A stretch of DNA of 64,000 nucleotides, taken from Panulirus ornatus. Taxonomy: Eukaryota; Arthropoda; Malacostraca; Decapoda; Palinuridae. The position numbers were made by a program, and so were the translations under genes. The stretch's first letter is position 1, and the number at the start of each line of letters is the position of its first letter. The notes under the pieces are model-generated. The model ran no database searches. It saw nothing but the letters and a program-made list of their open reading frames with translations, and was not told where the DNA came from. The stretch covers positions 6,179,797 to 6,243,796 of the forward strand of contig NC_092287.1 of the NCBI RefSeq assembly GCF_036320965.1, in the 5' to 3' direction. Shown here piece by piece: positions 14,001-26,000 of the stretch.

Positions 14001-17000
14001 GATTTCCAGAGAGTAAGCTAAGTTTTTTCTTCAGGAAAAAGACAAATAGAAACCACTGGACCAGATTCTGAAAAGGATAAATGTGAGAAGGAAGAGGATA
14101 TGCAACTGCCACAGAAAAAGATATATACTAAGTTAATAAGTGGAAATGAAATGAAGGTAAGCAAAATACTTTTGTAAGTGAACACATGATTGCTAAGACA
14201 CTTAGCAAAGAAAACCAATACACATTGATATTTTGTTCATTTACTTCTCATTAAGTCAGAGGTATTTGAATGAAGCAAATAATATTGAAATAATTAGCGT
14301 AAAAAATCTTTGACTTAATAGATTTTTGTTCCTGTAACTGATACATGTTTTGATTTGTGATGTTTCATGTTATGCTAACCTGCACATCTGACTAACCAGT
14401 GATTTTCTTTTTCTGTTAACTGATCATTTTTGTATTTTGCTCTCCAATGGGTTGAACTAATGTGACAGAATTTTGATGGCTCATATATTGTGCTGACAAT
14501 TGTTACACGCAGTATATCATTCTAACCTGTGGTACTCTCTCTCTGATTAGTGGTCATGCTTGCTTGTTTATTTACATACCAGTGGGAGGTTTTAACCCAT
14601 GACATTTGTTAACTCAAAATGTTTTTGTCCTTACAGTTAGTTTTGCTAACTTTTGCTTATGAGTGTGTTTTGACAGTGTTTTATAAAGAATGTTGAAAGA
14701 CTTGGGTAGTGTGAACCATCACTACTGATGATCATAGTGTTTCAGATTTCACAGATGTACTTGAGGAAGGTATTTGGAAGACAGTTATGGAGAGGGTCTG
14801 GATCAATATACAAGTGAGCTTTTGGCTGAATGATGTGGTTGATGCTACTGATTTTGCATGTTATCTCTGGCACAGATTTTAAGATATGTGGCCACGTTGG
14901 TTATCTTGTCTTGTAACACAATGGTTGTTAGTTACTGTGAAGTTGTAACAGATAGTTGCTGAAGGATATACATGAGTGGGATTGCTTGCTTGTTACTTGT
15001 GAAAGATGTTTTGAAGGAGGTAAATAATGGAAAGATAAGAGAACAAATGGAGACATCGGTGAAGGGGGTTAAAGGGGAAGTGATAACAGATAGTGGTTGT
15101 TTGAGGGGGAGATTGAGTGAGTATTTTGAAGGACTGTTAAGTAAGTTTGATAATAGAGTGGCAGATGTAGGTTGTTTTGGTTGGGGTTGTATACAAAGTG
15201 AGAGAGTCGGAGAGTGGTTTGGTGAAGAGATGGAGAAAGCCTTGTGGAAGATGAAATGTGGCAAGGTGGTGGGAGTCTGTGGTATTGCAGTTGAGTTTAT
15301 CAAGAAAGGGGGAGACTGTGTTGTTGATTGGTTGGTAATGTGTTGTTGATTGGTTGGTGAGGACATTTGATGTAAGTATGGATCATTGTGAAGTGCCTGA
15401 GGATTGGAGAAATGTATGATAGTGCAGTTGTATAAAGGCAAAGGGGATAAAGGTGAGTGTTCAAACTACAAAGGCATAAGTTTTTTCTAGTATACCTGGT
15501 AAATTTTATGGGAGGGTATTGATTGAGAGAGTGAAGGCATGTACAGAGCATCAGATTGGGTAGGAGCAGTTTGGTTGTAGAAGTGGTAGAGGAAGATCAG
15601 GTGTTTGCTTTGAAGAATGTTTGTGAGAAATACTTTGAGAAACATGGATTTGTATGTGACATTTATGGATCAGAAGGCATATGATAGGGTTGCTCTGAAG
15701 AATGTGTGCGAGAAATTCTTAGAGAAACAGGTGAATATGTATGAGGCATTTGTGGATCAGAAGGCATATGACAGGGTTGATAGAAATGCTTTGTGGAAGG
15801 TCTTAAGAATATGTGGTATGGGAAATAAGCTGCTAGATGCATTGAGAAGTTTTTATCAAGGGTGTAAAGTGTGTGTAGGAGTAGCAAGAGAGGAGAGTGA
15901 TTGGTTCCCAGTGAAGGTGGGTCTGTGGCAAGGATGTGTTATGTCAACATGGTTGTTTGATTTGTTTATGAATGGGGTGGTGAGCGAGGTAAATGCAAGT
16001 GATTTGGAAAGAGGGGTGAGTATGCAGTCTTTTGAATGTGAGAGGACTTGGGAAGTGAGTCAGTTGTTGTTCACTGATGATACAGCACTGTTGGTTGATT
16101 CAAGTGAGAAATAAGAGTTGCTGACTGAGTTTGGATGAGTGTATGAAAGGAGAAAGTTGAGTGTAAATGTGAATAAAATCTGGATTGTTAGGTTCAGCAG
16201 GGTTGAGGAATAAGTTAGTTGGGATATAAGTGTGAATAGAGAAAAATTGGAGGAAGTGATGGTTTTAGATGTTTGGAAGTGGACCTGGCAGCAAATAGGT
16301 GAGAGGGCGAAGATTCTGGGAGCAATGGAGAATGTGTGAAAGGAGAGAATGTTATCTTGGAGAGCAAAAATGGGTATGTTTGAGAGAATAGTAGTCCAAC
16401 CTTATTATAGGGCTGTGCGAGGCAGCGCCAGGAAACCGATGAAAAAAGGCCACGTATGCACACACTCATTCTCTTCGTGTTATGTGTAATGCACCAAAAC
16501 CACAGCTCCCTATCCACACCCAGGCCCCACAGACCTTTCCATGGTTTACCCCAGACACTTCACATAGTGTGGTTCAGTCCACTGACCATGTCAACCCAGT
16601 ATACCACATCGTTCCAATTCACTCTGTTCTGTGTATGCTTCTCCATGTTGGCTCCACTTCTGACACATATATCTTCTTTGTCACCCTTTCCTCACTCATT
16701 CATTCCATATGACCCAGCCATATCAACACATCCTCTTTCACTATCTCAACCATACTCTCTTTTATTGCCACACATCCCATTCACCCTTTCATTACTTACT
16801 CGATCAAACCACCTCACACCACATATTATCCTCAAATTTATATATATATACATGAAATATAGGAATAAATAAATGTAACATTTTTGCTGCTTCCTTCAAT
16901 AGCGAGGTAATGCGAGGATCAGATGAAGAAAGTCAGACAAAGGCACCAGTTATATATATGTATATATAAAAAAAATTTCTTCCTCCACAGAGTGAATTCA

Positions 17001-20000
17001 TCAGCATCAGTAAACCTATTAGTTGGTACCATGCGGAAGAAGTTAAAGATTCAAGTAGTGCCTCTTGGATTAGGGAACTCACTAAAAAGGAAGCCGAATT
17101 TCTCTTAGCAGCCCCGGTATATGTCATAAACTTTTAGATCTTTGTTACCTAGTTGCAGATTTATACAAGATTTAATATCCTTTAGTCTCTTTATCTTTCT
17201 ATTGCAAATTGTAGACTATGAGTGGTAGGGATGAAGGAAAAAGGAATGCACTTTGCATGATGCATTTTGGGATTTTAAGCTGTTCTGATACAAAGGATTG
17301 AACAGAGTGCTTGGGGTCTGAATACAAAGTGGTTGATGTGACACGAATGGATATGATTAAGGGTTACGGTCCTTGGTATAATTGTTGAGTTTTGTGCTGA
17401 AAGTGTTATGGCATGTTAATATCCATGTACATCATAAGTTCTGAATTTTTGCAACCACTGAATAGAAGCTGTTTCTTTGTTCCTGCACAGTTTCACCAAG
17501 AACATAGACATATTCACCAGGTTCATGTACCCAGAGAAAACATTGGTTGGACAGTGCATCACATGAACTTAGCTTGGGCCATCACCCTGTTACACATTAT
17601 AAACAAAAAGAGATATTATAGGATACTGGTGATGATAACAATCTTTATCATATTTAGATATATTGGAGGCAAATGCCTCTCACCTCTTGTGTATTATCTC
17701 AGGTTATGACAGTCATGGGTCATCTTGGGTCAGTATGTTATTATCAAGACAGAAGGGTCAGGATTCTGTGTGTAAGAAAGACCTGGAGGTCAAACTATTT
17801 GCTGATAATATTTAGAATAGCATTGAAGTTTATGGATAAGGTAATATTTAGCAAACTGTACTCATCCAATGTAAGGCATAAACTAGAATGTGGTTCTCGG
17901 ATTAGGTCACTACACCTAAAGATGCACAAAAGGCTGATAAAGATCCAGAGCAGGCAACAAAGATGATACCAGAATTAAGAGAGCCTAGTTACAGGGAAAG
18001 GCTAGAAGCTTATATTTGCCCATCTTGGATGAGAAAAGAGTTAGGGATGACTAGGATTAAGAAGGCATAGTAACAGGGAAAGACTAAAGGCTTTTAGTTT
18101 GCCCACCTTGGATGAGAGACAATTTACTAATGACCTGATCACAATCTTTAAGTTCTTAAAAACAGGTTTATGACCAAGAGAGTGAAGTTTTTGAAAGATG
18201 TAGGTAAAGAGCAAGTAGAGGACATAAAATTATGCAAGAAACTTATTAAGAAAGATGGAAAGAAGTATTTTTATATTTTTGTAGTATAAGAGAGGTGAAT
18301 GAATAGAATAAGATGGCTGAGCACATAGTTAATAAAGACTGCATACATGGATTTAAGAAATTGTGTTAGTAAAGACTGCATACATGGATTTAAGAAATTG
18401 TGTGATAGTAAAGAATGCATACTTGGATTTAAGAAATTGTGTGATAGTAAAGAATGTTCAGGAGATGGGGCACCATGAGTGTAAAACATCCTCCCCAAAC
18501 AGTACAAATAGGTAATTACTAAAGATATAGCACGGAAGAAGACTGGAGTGCTTTAGAGTGTTGATAGAGGTGGAACAGGAGAACACTGGGTGACTGCTTT
18601 GGATATTGTTATAGGTTGCTGCAGTTGTAGCTGTTTGCTGCCATATTTAGGGTGAGTGTTGGGTAGTGCATGTAACACAGAATGTCTCTGTATTGACACA
18701 TTAGTCTGAGATAACCAAAATCACACATAATATGACAGTATCATATACAATCAGACCTTCCCAGAGAGCTTTTCTGTTTATCATAAGCCTTTCATAATTC
18801 ATAAAAGCTGCACACACTTTATTCTTTATCTCATCTGATTAAGTACAAAATTCTGGCCTGTTAAGAAACATTTGATATAAATTTTTATTTCGTTATGAAA
18901 TTACAGACAAACATTACAGATGACATATGGGATCAGCTGCCCTCGCCCCGTCGTTCCTCTTCAGTTGATGAAAGTCTATTTCGTGGTGTATCTTCAGGTT
19001 AGTAATATTTTTTTTATCTTTTTTTTCTCAACAGCAGTATGGAGATATTTACCACATTTGCATCCATCCAAGCTTCCCACATACATGTACACTCCCTCAA
19101 CCTGTTCCTCTACCTTACCTTTGTTTTCCATGTATTTTTATTAATATTTTACTCATTTTTTGGGCAAGTTTCAGTCATAACCAGCACAGATTTTCTTAAT
19201 GTGATCCACCTTAGCCCATATTCTTGTACAATCTCAGGTAATAAGGTAGGGGATGTATGAACCAGATTTTTGTGGTGAGAACGACTGCAGAAAAGTATGA
19301 AGCAGAAGGTGAGAAGCTGTATGCAGCTTTCATGGATCTGAAGAAAGTGTGTGATAGTCAAGTGTAATGCTTCATGGATCTGGAGAAAGTGTATGATAGT
19401 CAAGTGTAATGCTTCATGGAATGTTTTAAGGATATATGGGGTAGGGGGACAACTGTTTGATGGTCTCAATTTTTTCTTAAGAGTGGATGGAGTGTTCAAG
19501 CAAAAGTTTCATAGTACATGTAGGTGATAGGCAGGGCTGTGTTATGTCATGATGGCTTTTTATCATACAAATGGATGGAGTGATAAAAGAGATAAAGGCA
19601 AAACTATGGAAAAAGAGTGTAGAGATGGAGAGTGGTGATGTATAGTGGCAAGTGACAAGCTTGTTGGTGGATGATACTATGTTGTTCCTGAGAGTGAAGA
19701 GGAGTTGCAGAAAGGTGTAAGTGTGTCTTACATTGTGTGTAAGTATAGGTATTTTAAGACAAATTTGAGTTAAAGTAACGGAAGGGTGTTTGAAAAGAAA
19801 CAGAGTGAAGGTATAGATTTTGCCTTGCCCAGTACAGTAAGAGAAGAAAGTGCAGTAAACTGTGTTAGAGATATGGGTGAGAAAGACTGGAAGAGTTGAC
19901 AGAATTTAAGTATTTGGGAGCTATCTTGGGTAAGTTTGATAATAAGGAAGGAGAGATAAGGGAGAGAACGGTATAGGGTATGAAATCATTGTGGTTCCTT

Positions 20001-23000
20001 TGATAGAATAGTGAAGGGTAGAGATATAAGTATCAAAGTGAGGAAAGGATTAAGTTTCAGCATAGTTCTCCTGATCTAGACCTATTTAAGCCAAGACATG
20101 GGCATGGGATGAGTCACAGAGGTCAAGACTTCTGGCTGTGGAAATATGTTATTTGAGAAGAACGTGTGGTATGACTAGAGAAAATGAAAAAAGTAATGAG
20201 GGGATGTATTTAGAGATTTAGTAAGACGAGGAATGCAAAGGGAATGAATTGTATCGTGGGTGAAACTTAACCCTTTGAGGTAGTTTGGGCAAGTGGAAAG
20301 AGTGCATGACAGGGAGTTCACAAGAAAAGCGTATGATAGTGTGATTAAAGGAGTTTGTGTGAGAGGAAGGCCACCTGTGCTCCTGGGAAATAAAGTGGAA
20401 GAGTACTGGATGGAGAGAAATAAGGGAAGAATGCATGGAATGCTGTATATGAGGGACAGTGATAAGTGGAGGTTATTTTACTCTCTTGATAGGTAGATAA
20501 ATGGTATTACAGTTTTGTACTATCAAAGTAATCCTTCAGAATGCCATACCTATCATACCTTTCCACATTTAAGATTTTATATATGATACCCTGTAGGATT
20601 GCTACCCCAGGGAGTTAAATGTCTCTTCATTTGTCAACTTGCTAGAATCATAGATGATCCCTGTATCTTGTTTTAGTTAATTTTCACTCTATGTTCCTTC
20701 AGCTAATTGCAGTATTCTTCCAGTCTTTCATCACTGATCATTCTTGTTGCCTTGTTTTAATTATGCTTGGTCATATCAAGTTGTTGGGTATCTCCTTTAT
20801 GACTTTTGTGTTTGTTTTATCCAATCTGTGTGCAGTTCTGTTATTCTTTCTCAAATACGTACACAATTTGTGGCCACAATACTGGATGATAGTTCAGTAT
20901 GTTCTGTTTGTTGATCATTCATTTTGATACTAAATGGATGATCTTACAGTTTTCTGAATTTGTGATGATGCTTTGTTTAATGTAATTCAATTGTAGCTGT
21001 TCTAGTTAGCATACCGTAACAGCTGAGTGTAACTGGAGAAATTTAAGAAAAACAGTTATTCATGCATTCCATTTTAAATTCCTAGACAAGTTGTTGTTCA
21101 GTTAACTTATTCAGGACTGCAAAGAGAAATAAAAGCATCTTTATGATGTATGTACATGTAAAATGTCATCTTTCTTTTATTTCAGTTTCAATAATCATAA
21201 TCCTTACTTTTCAGACTCACATCTGTCTATTACACTAGATTAAAGAAGTTGTGATGACCAGATGAGGGTTACATTGGTAAAGCCAATGTGAATAATGGTT
21301 TGTTGATAGTTATCATCATTATGTGAAATTTATTTATTTATTCATTCCCATTTTTGTTGATAGTTATCATCATTATGTGAAATTTATTTATTTATTCATT
21401 CCCATTACCAATGTATTGATTGTTTTACTAGTATAGTACTCACAGAGTAACTTTTATATACTTGGCTTGTTTTGAAGTTTTGTGTTCCTCTTATGATTTG
21501 TTTGTGATTTTTTTAGGATTTAATTTATTCAATTCTTTCCTGAGAGTATTAACATATTTTTTCTACGATATAGTCATTTACAAAGAATAGTACTTAATAT
21601 TTTAGAATTTTATGGTTTACTGTCTATCATTGCAGTGTAGATTATTTTAGAGAGAAGTAACATTTATTCCAGCCCTCATTGCCTTGTCATTTTACATTGT
21701 ATAACCTTAAAGTAAAATTATTTTGATTTGCAGGTTTTTGAGTTATTGTAGGAAGTTTACATCAGAATGATATGTTTCATTTATATTTAATTTCCCATTG
21801 TAGAGCATACTTTCCCAGCACAACCTTGAAACTCCATTACCAAATACCTTTAGTATTCCTCATGGTGAATATGGATATTGCTTATCAAAATGTTCATCAG
21901 AAAACTTTACCTGCTGTTAAAGAAATCTGATTGTACACATGCTTATCACAATAGTTCAATTCTTTTCATTCCATTGAAATGCTTCAGAACTACTCATACT
22001 GTACATACTAAGTTTTATTTAATAGAAAGATGATAGAATTGTAGTTTATTATATGCTCATCTGTATATAGCATATTTTAAGCTAGCATTGTCTATTTACT
22101 TCTTATTTTTTCAGGTCTGGTATGACTTTTAATTTTTTTGTCAGGGGAGATTCAACATCCTGTATTTTGGTGTGAGTTACTGAAATGATACTTTTAGATA
22201 GAGATATGCAGAATTTAATGTGTAAGTGCTTTGCTGAATGGGATTTAAAAGAAGCAGGAATTGAATATGGGATAGTAGAATTAGATTTGAGAAAGTATAT
22301 ATCAACTGGATGTTTGGCATTCAACAGATTAGGAAATACTGTATTGTTATGTCTTCGCTGTTCTTTGTTCGTTTTTGGCATTCCTCAGTTAACTACACAA
22401 ATACAGTATATGTGTGGGAGTAGGTGGTTATTTCAAGTAGCAAAGAAGGCATTATGGATACAACAGAATGCTGTAACTTAAATGTGCATAAAATTAGTGA
22501 ATGTAATGTCAAGGCATAAGCCATTTTGTAGGAATTTTTGTATAGTAGAAGATTGGTAAAAGGCTGGGTACAGGAAACTGCAGACTGATATTTGTTAGTT
22601 GGTGGACACTAATTCTGTATATCTTGACTGACTTGAGTAGGTGTATATGTATTTGTTTTAAAAAGGATATATCTCATGTTGGGTCTTCCCAATTTGATAT
22701 AGTTAGTTCCAGCAGAATCTTCTCAGAAAATTTTTGCCAATAACTGTTGCGATACTAGTTTCAGAAACAAACAATAATGCTGGGACATTTACTTGTATTT
22801 TTTTTAAGTTTCATGTAGCTGACTGTAACACAAGCTTTTGCCTCCAGCTCATTGAAATTAAGCTGATGCAGTAATAAAAGTCAGGATGCCCCAAGCAGAA
22901 GAATGGGCAGGAAGGAGTGATGAAAGTTGTATTTTGATATATTGAGATGAAGAATTTGTACCAAATCATTTAATGAGATTTCAGTGTGAAAATAGAAAGA

Positions 23001-26000
23001 TTAACATTGACGTACATTGGTTTCGTATGAAGAAATTTTGTTTTGAACATTGATCAACTCTTGCTTCATGTAAGTATTTCCATGTATAAGAGAAACCAGC
23101 ATTGTAACAAATTAGTGAATAAGATTTCATTGAAAATTGGGTAGGGAACTGGAATTACTTCGAGATATAGTTTGCTTTAAGGGAAAAAACATCTTGAACT
23201 TTGAATAACCCTTTTTCTTAAAAGTGCTCCATGGGTAACGGGGATTATGTAACAAGATACTGGTAATGAAATTGTAGTACATGAACTTCTTTGAAATGAT
23301 GATTTTATATGGACTTTTAGACATTTATAGCTCATGAATAAAAAGGTAGAAGCTCATGGAAGATGAAAAAATAATGCATAAAATTTTTGTGTGATAAATG
23401 CAAATTTAGGAATAAATGACTGGTTAGAATATAAACTTGCTAAAATAAGGATGATAGTGCCTTCATTCAAGCAAGATGGTTCATGCAGAATCTTCATGCA
23501 CTTCTGTCATTAATAATTTCATTCTCAGTTACATTCCCTGGGAAGGATCATCTACACTCAGCCTCTTAAATCACTCATACACATCATAAGCTCATGCCCA
23601 TTGTGTTCAAGTGAAACATGAAATTTTCATACACATTTAATGTGTTTCATTTTTTGTTTTTGGTTATCATCATCTCAAATATTCCAAGTTGAAATTGATC
23701 TTCTCTTAAAATCTAGCCATCCATTTTAGTTTACTTTTTGTATCATCAAATATATTTTCTTTTCTTTCAAACTATTCGCCATTTCCCGCATTAGCGAGGT
23801 AGCGTTAAGAACAGAGGACTGGGCCTTTGAGGGAATACCCTCACCTGGCCCAATTCTCTGTTCCTTCTTTTGGAAAATTAAAAAAAAAAACGAGAGGGAA
23901 GGATTTCCAGCCCCCCGCTCCCTCCCCTTTTAGTCGCCTTCTACGACACGCAGGGAATACGTGGGAAGTATTCTTTCTCCCCTATCCCCAGGGATAAATA
24001 TATTACTGTATATTTTCTTCGTTTACACTGTTCTGTGTAATTGTCTCAAGCACTTGACTCAAAAATGCTTACTCCAACACTCTGTCCTTATATCTGTTGT
24101 TGTCTTTCTGGTACATTTTCCACTCACCGAAATCAAGTACTATACCATTCCCCTATTCAGTTTTTTTATATGTACATGCTATCAACTTTATTAGCCTCTC
24201 CCTTTATAATGATGTTTCCCCTCTTACTTTCTGCATGATTTCCACATTCTGAACCATGACCATTCCTCAGTTGTGCTAGTAGTACAGTTTATCTTTTACT
24301 TTACCTTGCCATACTTGATTGCTCACATTTTTTCGTGCTCATACACAGCTTTGGCAGTTTGTTTACCTTTCAGCCCTAATATCATGGCATATGTGTTACA
24401 GCACTTTGTTAAAGTATTATTTTTTAAGTTTTGGATATGTGATTTATATAGAAAAGAGATAAGTTTTGTAAATCAAGATGTATTTTCTTTTAAAAAGAGT
24501 GATTTTTTCTTTATGCCTAGGTACCAGGGAAGTATATTACCAGTGATGCCTGCATATTAGGATGGTCAATGATGGCTGCATTGTGAGCCAGTACTTCAGT
24601 GGTTATCAAGTTGCACTCCTTTGACCCAGGCACCTGTCTTTTCTTTCTGCCTCACCCATATATAGATTGCTGGCATTCTGTTCACAAACATGCAGTCTCT
24701 CCTTGTCACACACACATTTGACAACACTTTAATCACACAACTCATTCCTCATAAAATTTTTCTGCAGTGAGTCCTGTGTGCTAGTCCTGCCTTTTGGCAA
24801 AATATTAGGAGCAATAGATAGATGTAGTAGGTTGAAGTAGTAGGTAGGAACATTAGCCAGAGCATTAGGTAGACACATTAGGTAACAGTAGATGGTGGGA
24901 ACATTTGGCAAAAGCCTCTGAAAACACTGCACTAGAGTTGCCCTTTGTCAATGGTCTGTTAAGAGTGAGGCACTAAAGGCTAAGAAGCAGGCACTGGGGT
25001 TCACCCTGTTACGGAGACACTTTTGCCATGGCCATCCTCTCTACTTTATTGAGGAAGCACTGGGAACTGATGAACATTGACATTATTTGCTCGTGATGTA
25101 TGATGTATTGAAACTAGCATTAAATTATCCACAGCCAAGCCTGACAGACTTTTCTATGATTTAAAACTACTGCTCCATATGCTGTGGTTCAGTTCACTGA
25201 CAGCCTGTTGCCCCCGTATACCTCATTGTTCCAGTTCATTTTATCCCATTCGTCTCCCACCTTCCTGAATGTTCAGCCCCCATACCCCTAAGCCTCCTTC
25301 ATTTAACTGTTGATCTCCTTCTTGATCTCCTGCTACCCATTTCTCCCCCACTTCTGACACAAAGATCCTTGTAGTCAATCTTTGCTTATCCTTTCTGTAT
25401 GTACAGATCATTTTCAGCAGGCACTGTTCATCTCCATGAATCAAACTGTGGATACTACCTATCCTTTATCATAGACTCATTCCTCACACAATCAACTTGT
25501 CTTATGCCACATAATGTCTGCAGATATTGTGTATCCAACTCATCTACCCTTATCCTTTCTTCTGAGTTCAAGGTTGAGATTGATACAACACTCCTGGAAT
25601 AACCATACCTGTAGACACACCCATCTGTGCCCAAACAAATATGACCTCCCTTCACATCACCCTTAATGCTCCCAAGCTCATAACCTCCTCTTCCACCCAT
25701 TGACTCACTTCAGCCCTCTTGGTTGACTTCACTCTCTTGGTTCTGTCTACTACACTCAAACTACCCTGTTTCATTCCCTTGCTGTACTTCATTCCCCTCT
25801 CCTTGTTTGCATGTACTTTCAACTTCTTATCAAACACTACCAAACTTTTTCACCAGCTTCTTGAGTTTCTTTCAAGAGTCTGCTACCAGATCTACTTTAT
25901 AAGCAAACAACTAATGTTGTCAGATCTTTTCAGCATGTCAGATATCCACTCATTGCTCTTAGACTTTTACATTAATTTCCTACACCACCCAATCCATAAA

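Noticed and set aside
15617..16114. 165-codon frame as a host reverse-transcriptase gene
   Set aside because: The RT motifs belong to a LINE relic with an internal duplication and broken flanks; not a host gene.
18327..18456. CRISPR-like array
   Set aside because: Units are contiguous without spacers; a simple tandem repeat in a eukaryotic intron.
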